Counted from the first letter of the stretch, positions 5,617 to 13,501 are shown. The stretch is DNA of 13,894 nucleotides from Spirochaetaceae bacterium (GCA_031256815.1 JAIRPU010000037.1:1-13894), one strand, 5' to 3'. Notes: a model not told the origin generated them from the letters alone. Numbers and translations are program-made.

Positions 5617-6936
5617 ATGATAAAATTTCTTTCGCTGCTTGTGTTCTTCCTTTTTACCGCTCTGGTTTTTGCGGAAGACGAAAGCGCGGAACGCGATGTG
5701 CTGCGCTATGGCACGGATAACGAGATAAGCGAACTTATAAAATCACTTAAAAAAGATAACTCATCTTATTTGGACGACGCTCTTGTTTCTCTTTTAAAAA
5801 GCACAAAAAATTCAGTTATAAAATCGCAGGTTATTTCTTTTTTTGCGGAACGCGGAAAAGAAGGGGTTGAAGACGAAGCGTTATCTCTTATCGAAAAACG
5901 CGAAGATGCAGAGCCGGCTGCGGTGCTTGCCGCAATAGATTATATTGGCAAGGTCAAATATTCCGGCGCTCAAAAAACACTGCGGCAGCTGCTCGAAGAT
6001 GATGATGAACGCTGGAAGAATCCTGCATTGCGCGCTATTGGCGCTGCCGCCGGAAAGAGCAAGGCAGATTCCGCCGATACAGCGAAATTTCTTATCGAAT
6101 ACTACAAAACAAAAAGCCCGCCGGAAGATACCATGCGGGAAATTATAACGGCGCTTGGCGAAGCCGGCTCGGACGCGGCAACGGACTTTTTAACGGAAAT
6201 AATAACCGGAAACGAAACTTCGGTGTTGACAGTAGCGGCAATTGGCGCTGCCGCTAAAATTGGCGATAAAGCGGCGCTGAGTACAATTATTGGCGCATTG
6301 TCGGCAAAAGAACCAAATGTTCGCGCCGCCGCAGTCGAGGCGCTTGGCGACTTTGAAGGGGCCGATGTAAACGAGGCCGTGTTGGATGCATTCCGCGACT
6401 CTTACTGGCGCACAAGACTTGCCGCAATAAAGTCCGCCGGTAAACGGAAGCTTGCCGCCGCAGTTCCATATTTAAAATTCCGCGCGGAAAAAGACGAAGC
6501 GGCCACTGTGCGCGAAGAAGCCGTCCGTTCTTTAGGCGCTATAGGGAACAAAGCCGCGGCGGACGCGCTGGAAGAACTTTTTGACGGCAAACGGGTTTCG
6601 GACAAAGTAAAAACAACCGCCGCGCTTATGCTCATTCAAACAGACGCGGGAGCTTATGCCGAAAAAATCATTGCCGCGTTTGACGAGGCCAGGCGTTTGG
6701 GGCAAAAACAGTTTGCTACAGGGCTTTTAACCGCGCTTGGCAAGGCAAAAACAGAAAAGGTACGCACGTTTACCGGCCGGCTTTTTGCCTCAAAAGACGC
6801 TGTAGACAAGGCATTTGCCCTGGAACTCTGCGCGCTTAACGGTTTTAGCAACTACCGGCCGGAAGTTCAGCGTCTTACAAGCGAGCAAAATTCCGGCCTT
6901 TCCCGTAAAGCGCGGGAAACCCTGCAAAAACTATAA
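5617..6936 (+). CDS. Exported HEAT-repeat protein
   Basis: This 439-residue protein begins with a classical Sec signal peptide: MIK, a hydrophobic core, then LVFA, with cleavage likely after A19. It has no lipobox Cys. The mature part is an array of HEAT/PBS-lyase-type repeats of about 30-35 residues, clearest in segments such as VRAAAVEALGDFEG, RTRLAAIKSAGKRK and VREEAVRSLGAIGNKAAADAL, covering roughly residues 80-430. Such solenoids act as binding surfaces; no catalytic motif is seen. It is therefore a periplasmic or envelope adaptor of unknown partner. The ATG is 4 nt after the stop of the TPR gene and lacks an evident Shine-Dalgarno, so it probably relies on coupling. The pairing of cytoplasmic TPR and exported HEAT proteins in one operon is notable. 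Confidence 0.85.
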   Translation: MIKFLSLLVFFLFTALVFAEDESAERDVLRYGTDNEISELIKSLKKDNSSYLDDALVSLLKSTKNSVIKSQVISFFAERGKEGVEDEALSLIEKREDAEPAAVLAAIDYIGKVKYSGAQKTLRQLLEDDDERWKNPALRAIGAAAGKSKADSADTAKFLIEYYKTKSPPEDTMREIITALGEAGSDAATDFLTEIITGNETSVLTVAAIGAAAKIGDKAALSTIIGALSAKEPNVRAAAVEALGDFEGADVNEAVLDAFRDSYWRTRLAAIKSAGKRKLAAAVPYLKFRAEKDEAATVREEAVRSLGAIGNKAAADALEELFDGKRVSDKVKTTAALMLIQTDAGAYAEKIIAAFDEARRLGQKQFATGLLTALGKAKTEKVRTFTGRLFASKDAVDKAFALELCALNGFSNYRPEVQRLTSEQNSGLSRKARETLQKL

Positions 6937-6958
6937 GCCGGCGGCTGCCTTTGTTTTT
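6936..6958 (+). terminator. Weak terminator-like hairpin after the HEAT gene
   Basis: AGCC (6936-6939) pairs with GGCT (6943-6946) around GGC, followed at 6951-6958 by TTGTTTTT. An A5 run at 6926-6930 mirrors the T5 run and lengthens the stem if read in both directions. The GC core is short, so termination would be inefficient. Confidence 0.35.
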
Positions 6959-6973
6959 GGACGCATGGCTCTG

Positions 6974-7002
6974 AACAAGAGCGTTAATGCAATCCTCTTG
7001 TT
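6974..7002. repeat. Inverted repeat upstream of the greA fusion gene
   Basis: AACAAGAG (6974-6981) and CTCTTGTT (6995-7002) are exact reverse complements separated by 13 nt. The right arm overlaps the only -35-like element before the -10 at 7019, as expected of an operator, though no T-rich tail or known motif identifies it. Confidence 0.45.
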
Positions 7003-7024
7003 ATTCGTTTAAAATCAGTATAAA
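6998..7024 (+). promoter_or_regulatory. Possible promoter for the greA-lipoprotein-trkA run
   Basis: TTGTTA (6998-7003, 4/6 match) and TATAAA (7019-7024, 5/6 match) are separated by a short 15-bp spacer. A further -10-like TATAAA at 7104-7109 lies closer to the gene but has no recognisable -35. Either could serve; the sequence does not decide. Confidence 0.3.
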
Positions 7025-7045
7025 TTTACAATATACGGCAAATGC

Positions 7046-7072
7046 GGTTCCACAATGCCGGGAGCCTTTTTT
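7046..7072 (+). terminator. Hairpin plus T6, terminator or leader attenuator
   Basis: GGTTCC (7046-7051) pairs with GGAGCC (7061-7066), with one G-T wobble and a 9-nt loop, followed at once by TTTTTT (7067-7072). A competing stem, CGGCA (7036-7040) with TGCCG (7056-7060), would exclude it. It is either the end of the upstream operon or a conditional stop in the greA leader. Confidence 0.5.
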
Positions 7073-7083
7073 AAACCAGCGAT

Positions 7084-7097
7084 TCAGACGAGTCTGA
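7084..7097. promoter_or_regulatory. 14-bp palindrome before the greA fusion gene, candidate operator
   Basis: TCAGAC (7084-7089) and GTCTGA (7092-7097) are exact inverted copies around GA. The site ends 6 bp before the -10-like TATAAA at 7104-7109, a typical operator position. The binding protein is unknown. Confidence 0.4.
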
Positions 7098-7139
7098 CGC
7101 GGATATAAAGCTTGTTGTTTTTAGGAGAGAAAAAAATAT

Positions 7140-9848
7140 ATGTCGGAAGTGATTCTGAACAGAGTTCAAAAAATGCTAAACGAGGAAAAGTTTACCCGTG
7201 CAGCATTAAGTAATTATTCAACCGCTCAATTTAAAGAGCTTGATGATATTCTATCGGAGGCAAAAGCGGCGCATTGTTACACGGAGCTAAAAAAATTGTG
7301 CGCAGAGCATCTTACACATTCACGTAATTCAATTATAGCCGAATATTTTTCCGGAATGGTGGATTTAAGCGAGCATATAATTGATGACGCCGCACTTGTA
7401 AATTTAGTAACGATGTTCGTTGATAATCATAAATGGAACATCGTTAAGTACCTTTGCGAGCGTGTGCTTGATTTTGGCGAATCAAAATTTGCACTGCGGA
7501 CGCTGGGTGAATGTTACAAAAACGAAAACGATGAACAGCATCTTTTTGAAGTATGGAAGCGTCTTGTAAAAGTTGATTATGAAGAAGCCGATATAGCAAA
7601 AGCGCTTGGCGACCATGCAGATAAAGAGGGCAACCTTGACGAAGCGGTTGATTATTACAAAAAAGCGCTCAACCGTTCAATAACAAAAGGCGTTTTTACA
7701 AATGTCCGCGAGATATGGCAAAAACTGCTTGAATACCGCGGCGATGATATTGACTTTTTTCTGAATATTCAGGCAAAAATCGCAAAAAACATAGCCACAG
7801 AAAAAGCAGAAGTTCTTCTATGGGATGTTTACAATGTTTGCCGCAAAAAAAAGCTTTTGGATACGGCTATTCAAGTGCTTAAACTTATCCTTGGCTACGA
7901 TTCCGGCGATATTAACGCGCGAAAAGAAATTACCGAATGTTACCGCGAAAAATACGCAGGACACAGTCAGCTCGAAGAATATATAAAAATTTCAAATCTT
8001 TACCGGTCTCAAAATCAGAATTACCGCAATGTACACGAAGCAATTGCCGACTTTGAAAAACATATTTCTTTTGACAAGGGCAACTTTGTATTTCACCGCA
8101 GCTGGAAGGTAGGCCGCATTTCCAGTGTGGAAGGCGATGATATTATAATCGATTTTGCAAAAAAACGCGCCCATACAATGTCGCTTAAAATGGCTGTAGA
8201 CGCCCTTCAAACTTTAAGTAAAGACCATATATGGGTATTAAAGGCGGCATGGAAAAAAGAAAAGCTCTACGAAAAGGTAAAAAACGACGTAAACTGGGCA
8301 TTGCGCGTAATTATAAAAAGTTACGATAATCACTGTAGTTTAAAACAGGTAAAAGCAGAACTTGTTCCGGCAGTTCTTAGCGCCGGTGAATGGACAAACT
8401 GGAATATAAAAGCAAAAAAAGCGCTGGAAGCAGAAGATTCAATTTTTGGCGTAGATTCGGAAAATATCGATGTGCTTACCGTCCGCGACCGGCCTCTTTC
8501 TCTGGAAGAAAAACTATACAATGAATTTAAAGCGGAAAAAAAGTTTTTTAAACGCGCCTCCAAGTTCCGTGAGTTTACTCAAAAAGTTGAAGTAGAAGCG
8601 GAAAGCGAACTTTTTATGGAAATGATAGAGTATTTTGAAGGTTTTTTAAAAACTGCCAACGAAGAAAAAGAATATATTGTAGCTTCATATCTCATTTTAA
8701 AAGATGTGGCCGGCCGTTTTCCGCAATTTTCGCCAAAAATCGAGTTTAACTGGGTAACAATTTTTGAACTGATAGAAAATCCGGCGCATTTATACACGCT
8801 CTTAAAAGACGAAAAACTACAGCACTCTTTTTTACACCAGATAAAACTTTTTACGCAAAATTGGCAGGATGTATATATCACACTCTTTCCAAAAGTGCTG
8901 TTTGAACCAATGCTAAAATCGCTGGAAGAAGCAGGCGAGGAAGATAAAATTGTAACCATGATAAAAAACTGCTTTGAAAATTATAAAATGAACCGCGAGG
9001 CAGTTGTCTGGTTCTACAAGAATTACAGAAATAATCCGCTTTACAAAAGAGCTTCACTTTCCATAGAAAAAGAAATTATTACTCTACTTTACATACTCGA
9101 TATAACGTTCCGCGAAATAGATAATCATCGTGATACAACAGAGAACAAAAAAATCAATAAAACCGCATGGACGCTGCTTTTTTCCGGAGGGATTCTTGGC
9201 GAATATTTTTCCAGCGCCCCGCGCGAAAGCATAATCCGGATTTGGACTCTTGTAGAAGATATAAGCGGGCTTGACCCGGCGGATAAAGTGAATCTGCGCG
9301 AAATTATACGGGAGCGTTTTAGCGACTTTAAGTTTGCAGGAACTACCGAAAAAGGCTCTGCTACACGTAAACTGCTTGTTACCGCAGAAAAATACGATGA
9401 AAAACAGCGCCGATTAAAACATATTATGGAAGTTGAAGTGCCTGCCAACTCAAAAGAAATTGGTTTTGCGCTTTCGCTTGGAGACCTCCGCGAAAATGCC
9501 GAGTATAAGGCGGCAAAAGAAAAACAGGAACTGCTAAACTCTACAGTGGCCAAACTTAAAAGCGAAATTGACAGAGCGCAAATATTCGATATGGCGCAGA
9601 CAAACACAACAAGCGTTTCTTTTGGAACCAAAGTAACACTGCGCGATGAAAATTCAGGGAACGAAGAGATTTACACCATTTTGGGGCCATGGGAAAGCGA
9701 CCCGGACAACAAAATTATCTCGTATCTTTCCCCATTTGGAGAGGCAATGCTTGGCAAGAGTTCCGGCGAAAGATTTGAGTTTGCGCTTGGCGATGAAAAA
9801 TCGGCATTCGTTGTAAAAAATATAGACCGCGCGGCAGCCGCATCATGA
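7140..9848 (+). CDS. greA: Transcript cleavage/elongation factor GreA fused to a large helical-repeat N-terminus
   Basis: GreA rescues backtracked RNA polymerase by stimulating transcript cleavage. In this 902-residue protein a complete Gre module occupies only about residues 745-900. Its coiled-coil finger carries GDLRENAEY with the two tip acids at D782 and E785, the residues that coordinate the catalytic metal in GreA. The FKBP-like C-domain follows, with SFGTKVTLRD and YLSPFGEAMLGK. The first ~740 residues are alpha-helical with TPR-like units (for example KALGDHADKEGNLDEAVDYY near 150-180). A small beta-rich, SH3/KOW-like insert lies at about 315-355 (GNFVFHRSWKVGRISSVEG). Ordinary GreA is about 158 residues; from memory, the long form is a recurring feature of Treponema and Borrelia. 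AGGAG at 7123-7127 lies 12 nt before the ATG. The stop overlaps the next gene by ATGA. Confidence 0.92.
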   Translation: MSEVILNRVQKMLNEEKFTRAALSNYSTAQFKELDDILSEAKAAHCYTELKKLCAEHLTHSRNSIIAEYFSGMVDLSEHIIDDAALVNLVTMFVDNHKWNIVKYLCERVLDFGESKFALRTLGECYKNENDEQHLFEVWKRLVKVDYEEADIAKALGDHADKEGNLDEAVDYYKKALNRSITKGVFTNVREIWQKLLEYRGDDIDFFLNIQAKIAKNIATEKAEVLLWDVYNVCRKKKLLDTAIQVLKLILGYDSGDINARKEITECYREKYAGHSQLEEYIKISNLYRSQNQNYRNVHEAIADFEKHISFDKGNFVFHRSWKVGRISSVEGDDIIIDFAKKRAHTMSLKMAVDALQTLSKDHIWVLKAAWKKEKLYEKVKNDVNWALRVIIKSYDNHCSLKQVKAELVPAVLSAGEWTNWNIKAKKALEAEDSIFGVDSENIDVLTVRDRPLSLEEKLYNEFKAEKKFFKRASKFREFTQKVEVEAESELFMEMIEYFEGFLKTANEEKEYIVASYLILKDVAGRFPQFSPKIEFNWVTIFELIENPAHLYTLLKDEKLQHSFLHQIKLFTQNWQDVYITLFPKVLFEPMLKSLEEAGEEDKIVTMIKNCFENYKMNREAVVWFYKNYRNNPLYKRASLSIEKEIITLLYILDITFREIDNHRDTTENKKINKTAWTLLFSGGILGEYFSSAPRESIIRIWTLVEDISGLDPADKVNLREIIRERFSDFKFAGTTEKGSATRKLLVTAEKYDEKQRRLKHIMEVEVPANSKEIGFALSLGDLRENAEYKAAKEKQELLNSTVAKLKSEIDRAQIFDMAQTNTTSVSFGTKVTLRDENSGNEEIYTILGPWESDPDNKIISYLSPFGEAMLGKSSGERFEFALGDEKSAFVVKNIDRAAAAS

Positions 9849-10483
9849 AGCCGGCGCCTTTTTCAATTTTTTTAAGCGCGCTGCTCTTCGCGTCCTGCTT
9901 CGGGGTATCATCGGAAATTACCATTAAAAAAGATGGCAGCGGCTCAATCTTTATGGTATATAAAATTTCAGCCGACCTTATAAACCTTGGCAAACTCGAC
10001 GGTAACGAAACAATGCCTTCCATTCCAATAGGCGAAGAAGACTTTAAACGCACCGTACAACGAATAGACGGGCTTTCGCTTACAAAGTTTTCTTCCAAAT
10101 TAGAACAAGAAGATTATATTTACAACATAACGCTTGCGTTTACAAAAATTGATTCTCTTATTGAGTTTCTTGATACACAGGGACAGCAATGCCGGCTTAG
10201 CGAAGTGGACGGTAAAAAAATTTTAACCATAGTTTTTTCTTCCGGTTATAATGAATCCGAAATGAAAGAGCTTATTCCTATCGTATTTGCTGGTTACAAT
10301 TTTGACTTTAAACTAAAAGTGCCCGCAGCCAGCAAAGTTGACTTTTTTAACGCCAATGCAGATAAAATTGCTTCTCCGCCTGTTGGCAAAGCCGAGTTGC
10401 TCTCCCGCGGGATAAATTACAGCGCGCCTATGGGCGATTTATTTTCCACAGAAGATACGGTGGCTTTCGAAATTCGCTGGTAA
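9845..10483 (+). CDS. Lipoprotein resembling the LppM domain family
   Basis: The 212-residue product starts with a short lipoprotein signal peptide ending LLFASC, so C18 is the probable lipidated residue; Phe at -3 is unusual in enterics but tolerated in spirochetal lipoboxes. The mature part begins with a DGSG-containing strand (EITIKKDGSGSIFMVYKIS), a pattern that recalls LppM-type envelope proteins, and continues as mixed alpha/beta with no catalytic motif or membrane span. The assignment to LppM rests on that pattern only. It starts in an ATGA overlap with the greA fusion stop and ends 4 nt before trkA, so all three are co-transcribed. Its function is unknown; envelope anchoring is the only firm inference. 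Confidence 0.72.
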   Translation: MKPAPFSIFLSALLFASCFGVSSEITIKKDGSGSIFMVYKISADLINLGKLDGNETMPSIPIGEEDFKRTVQRIDGLSLTKFSSKLEQEDYIYNITLAFTKIDSLIEFLDTQGQQCRLSEVDGKKILTIVFSSGYNESEMKELIPIVFAGYNFDFKLKVPAASKVDFFNANADKIASPPVGKAELLSRGINYSAPMGDLFSTEDTVAFEIRW

Positions 10484-10487
10484 AAAT

Positions 10488-11912
10488 ATGAAGGTTATAA
10501 TTGTTGGAGCCGGAAAGGTTGGCACGGCACTGGCCATGCAGCTTTCGCGCACCCATAATGACGTAAGCATTATTGAATCAAATGAAGAACGGGCAAGACA
10601 TATCTCCAACAGACTGGACTGTATGGTTTTGCATGACGAAGGCAACAGCATCGAAGCACTGCACCGCGCAATGATTAAAAAATCGGACGCGCTTGTCTGC
10701 GTTACCGGAAATGACGAAATTAATATAATAATTTGCGCGCTTGCCGCAGGACTTAACCCACGGCTTATAAAAATTGCCTGTGTGCGAAATGAAGAGTATG
10801 TTCAATACATAGCAAACGCAAAAGACGGCGCGTTTGGCGTTGACTTTTTTGTTCACCCAAACATAGAAGCCTCCAGAACAGCGCTTAACGCCATAGAACA
10901 TGACGCCGCCGGTAATGTGCTTGCATTTGCCGGAACAAGATACGAATTAAGCGCTATAGAAGTAGCCGGCGGCAGCGCGTTTGACGGGCTTTTGTTAAAA
11001 AACTATCGCAATCTTGTTCAGGGCGAAACGCTTGTAGCGCTTGTTGAACGTCAAAATGAATGTATTTTGCCATCCGGCACAACAGTACTTGCCGCCGGCG
11101 ACCGTGTGCATATTCTTGCCGCCGGAGATGAACTAGAACTGCTTTTTGAACTGGGCGGCCGTAAAGAAGGCGTAATTCGTAAAATAGGCGTAGCCGGCGG
11201 CGGTCAGATTGGCTCCTTAATCGTTGAAGGACTGCTTACTCACGAAAAAGACAACCGCACAAGCAAGCTTGACTCTTTTTTTTCATTCTTTAAAGGATTT
11301 ATTCTAAAAAGAAACCGTAAGGTAATGTTGATTGAGCGCGATTATTCAATTTGTAAGGAACTTTCCGCACGTTTCCCGGAAGCAATAGTATTAAACGAAG
11401 ATATTAGCGACGAAAGTTTTGTTTTTGAAGAACGGCTTAACGGACTCGACCTGATTGTAACCGCTACCGGCAACCAGGAATTGAACATCATAGCGGCGCT
11501 TTATTTAAAACAAAATGGAGTGCGCCGCGCGCTTGCAATGGTTGCAAGCGACGGTTACGCCGCTATTGCCCGCCGGCTTGGAATAGACGTTGTAATTCCA
11601 ATAAAGTCTGTTATCGTGGATTCAATTTTAAGTAAACTTTCCGGCGCACGGTCGATTCACAGGCTGGGAGACGGCAGTATAGCCGTGCTTGAACTGGAGG
11701 TTAAAGAGAACGCGCCCGTTGCAAATATCCCCATAACCGAGTTTAAGTTTGAAAACAATGCGCTTGTTATGCTTGCCAGCCGCGCAGGAGAATCTTTTAT
11801 TCCACGCGGCAATTATGTTTTTAAGCCCGGCGACCACGTTATAATAAGCGCCAGGCACAGCATCGAAAAAGAGATTGAAAAACGCTTTGCCATTGAACTG
11901 CCTGACGATTAG
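10488..11912 (+). CDS. trkA: Trk potassium uptake system NAD-binding protein TrkA
   Basis: TrkA is the cytoplasmic regulatory ring subunit of Trk/Ktr potassium uptake channels and gates them by nucleotide binding. The 474-residue protein has the duplicated RCK-N/RCK-C layout. The first Rossmann motif is GAGKVG (G7, G9, G12), with the acidic ribose-binding residue E30 at the end of beta-2. The second is AGGGQIG near residues 236-242. RCK-C (TrkA-C) segments follow each. Compared with the ~458-residue E. coli protein, the second half carries an extra segment of about 25-28 residues after LLTHEK (about 248-276), rich in Phe, Lys and Ser, just before the strand KVMLIERD. No gene for the membrane partner TrkH/KtrB is present in the window. 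The start lies 4 nt after the lipoprotein gene without a clear Shine-Dalgarno, consistent with coupling. The stop is 1 nt from the stop of convergent rimM. Confidence 0.94.
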   Translation: MKVIIVGAGKVGTALAMQLSRTHNDVSIIESNEERARHISNRLDCMVLHDEGNSIEALHRAMIKKSDALVCVTGNDEINIIICALAAGLNPRLIKIACVRNEEYVQYIANAKDGAFGVDFFVHPNIEASRTALNAIEHDAAGNVLAFAGTRYELSAIEVAGGSAFDGLLLKNYRNLVQGETLVALVERQNECILPSGTTVLAAGDRVHILAAGDELELLFELGGRKEGVIRKIGVAGGGQIGSLIVEGLLTHEKDNRTSKLDSFFSFFKGFILKRNRKVMLIERDYSICKELSARFPEAIVLNEDISDESFVFEERLNGLDLIVTATGNQELNIIAALYLKQNGVRRALAMVASDGYAAIARRLGIDVVIPIKSVIVDSILSKLSGARSIHRLGDGSIAVLELEVKENAPVANIPITEFKFENNALVMLASRAGESFIPRGNYVFKPGDHVIISARHSIEKEIEKRFAIELPDD

Positions 11913-11913
11913 C

Positions 11914-12435
11914 CTATTCCAAAATCCACTCCGCAAGCAGTACTGCGCGTTTATTTTCTATAGAAATATCGCCAATAAAAACATCCCTAAACGGTATTAG
12001 TTTTGTTTGTTCAGACTTTTTGCCGTAAAGTTCTACTTCAAGCAAAAAACCACCGCCGCCTTCTATTACATCGCGCACAACGCCAAGCTCCGCGCCGGAA
12101 GCGGAAAACAAAACAAGCCGTTTTAGATCTTCAATATAAAATTCGTTGGACTTTAACGGCGCGGCCTGTTCCAATGGAACCAAAAGTTCCGCGCCGCGCC
12201 ACAGGCGCGCTTCTTCCGGCGAATTTATTTGTTCAAACTTAACCAGAAGATCGCCGTTTTTTTCATCGAAGTATTCTATCTTAAACAAAGCCGTTTTTTG
12301 ACCAAGCCGAAGCTCTACGGTTTTTAGTTTTTTTATATGCGCCGTTTCACCGGAAAGCGATTTAACGCGCAAAAGCCCATTTAAACCAAATGGCGGCCCT
12401 AAAAGCGCCGTAACAAAAAACCGGCTTTCCGACAT
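11914..12435 (-). CDS. rimM: Ribosome maturation factor RimM
   Basis: RimM assists maturation of the 30S subunit head, binding ribosomal protein S19. The 173-residue protein has the normal two-domain form. The N-terminal beta-barrel begins FVTALLGPPFGLNGLLRVKS; the C-terminal PRC-barrel begins about residue 95 with NEFYIEDLKRLVLF, continues with GVVRDVIEGGGGFLLEVE and ends in a typical acidic strand. The ATG is 9 nt beyond the ilvE stop, with GGA just before it as a weak Shine-Dalgarno, so it is probably expressed from the ilvE promoter. In most bacteria rimM lies in an rpsP-rimM-trmD-rplS cluster; none of those genes is adjacent here. It converges on trkA with a 1-nt gap and no obvious terminator between them. 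Confidence 0.93.
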   Translation of the reverse strand: MSESRFFVTALLGPPFGLNGLLRVKSLSGETAHIKKLKTVELRLGQKTALFKIEYFDEKNGDLLVKFEQINSPEEARLWRGAELLVPLEQAAPLKSNEFYIEDLKRLVLFSASGAELGVVRDVIEGGGGFLLEVELYGKKSEQTKLIPFRDVFIGDISIENKRAVLLAEWILE

Positions 12436-12444
12436 GATTCCGGC

Positions 12445-13482
12445 TTATAAATGAGTCATCCAGCCTTTGGCGTCCGGCTGTGAGCCATACTGAATGCCCT
12501 TTATCGTATCACGGAGTTTTGCCGTAAGCTCGCCGGTTTTTCCACCATTGAACACCGCTTTTTTACCTTTATGTGTAAGACTTTCTATTGGCGTTGCGCC
12601 GGCAGCAGTACCACTTACAAAACATTCTTTTGTTTCGGAAAGCGCTTCTTCTATACTAATTTTGCGTTCACTTACCTTTATCCCATTATCTTTGGCAAGT
12701 TCTATTATGCTTAACCTAGTAATTCCAGGCAGTATCGTGTCGCCAAGCGCGGGAGTTACCAGTTCGCCGGACTTTAAATAAAAAAAGATATTGCAGGAAG
12801 AACCTTCTTCAACATAACGCTGTTCGATTGCATCAAGAAAAACACATTCCATAAACCCCTGCTCCGCAGCTTCGTGTTTGGCAAGCGCGGAAATTACATA
12901 ATTTGAAGCGGCTTTTATCCAGCCTGTGCCATTGGGAGTTGCCCTTATACGTTTGCTTGTTACCGCACCGGAAAGCGCATTGTTAAAGTAGGCGCTTACC
13001 GTTGTGCAAATAATAATTACCCATGGAGCCTGCGAAATGGAAACGCCGATTCCGCCTTCACTTAATGTCCAGGGACGAATATAAACCGAAGCGGCGTTCA
13101 TAAATGAGTCTTTTTCCCATGCGCTATCATAAGCGGGCGTTACGCCAAGCGCCGCATTTCTACGGACGGTTTCTATACAGGCAGCTACAAAACGTTCTTC
13201 GGGAAAAGGCGGCATATACAGGCCCTTCATAGATGCGGCAAAACGCGCCGCGTTACGGTCTGGTCTAAAAAGGGCAATGCCCCCGGATTTTTGCGGCAGC
13301 GCCTTTAAGCCTTCAAAACAACCAAGCCCATATTGCGAAGTGTATGTAACAAGGGGCATATCCGGGAAAAAATTCCTGACTGCTTCGCTTTCTGCGGATT
13401 TATCAAGAAATTCTTCGCGCCAAACACCGCCGTCGAAAGCAGCTCTAAACACTACAGGATAGCAATTTAACGAAAACGCCAT
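12445..13482 (-). CDS. ilvE: Branched-chain amino acid aminotransferase
   Basis: IlvE is a fold-type IV PLP enzyme that exchanges amino groups between glutamate and the 2-oxo acids of valine, leucine and isoleucine. With the start chosen here it has 345 residues. It shows GLGCFEGLKA near the N-terminus, RPDRNAARF, VYIRPW, the PLP lysine K190 in GTGWIKAASNY, the PLP-pyridine glutamate in VEEGSSCNIFF (about E225-E226), LPGITRLSI, and the phosphate-binding SGTAAGATPI. Length and motif order match the class II BCAT group. An in-frame ATG at 13497 would add five residues (MEEPN), but it sits inside the GGAGG ribosome-binding site and at or upstream of the predicted transcription start, so ATG 13482 is preferred. 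rimM follows after 9 nt in the same operon. Confidence 0.93.
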   Translation of the reverse strand: MAFSLNCYPVVFRAAFDGGVWREEFLDKSAESEAVRNFFPDMPLVTYTSQYGLGCFEGLKALPQKSGGIALFRPDRNAARFAASMKGLYMPPFPEERFVAACIETVRRNAALGVTPAYDSAWEKDSFMNAASVYIRPWTLSEGGIGVSISQAPWVIIICTTVSAYFNNALSGAVTSKRIRATPNGTGWIKAASNYVISALAKHEAAEQGFMECVFLDAIEQRYVEEGSSCNIFFYLKSGELVTPALGDTILPGITRLSIIELAKDNGIKVSERKISIEEALSETKECFVSGTAAGATPIESLTHKGKKAVFNGGKTGELTAKLRDTIKGIQYGSQPDAKGWMTHL

Positions 13483-13490
13483 ATTCGGTT

Positions 13491-13495
13491 CCTCC
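13491..13495 (-). promoter_or_regulatory. Shine-Dalgarno that fixes the ilvE start
   Basis: GGAGG on the minus strand lies 8 nt before the ATG at 13482, an ideal spacing. The alternative ATG (13497-13495) overlaps it and has no site of its own. Confidence 0.8.
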
Positions 13496-13501
13496 ATGTT
13501 G

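Noticed and set aside
6815..7012. 65-codon open frame spanning the HEAT gene end and the spacer
   Set aside because: It mostly overlaps the HEAT gene in another frame and has no ribosome-binding site or recognisable features.
11937..11946. GCAGTACTGC palindrome followed by a T-rich stretch as a trkA terminator
   Set aside because: Only a 3-4 bp stem is sterically possible and the T-run is interrupted; it lies within the rimM coding region and is too weak to call.
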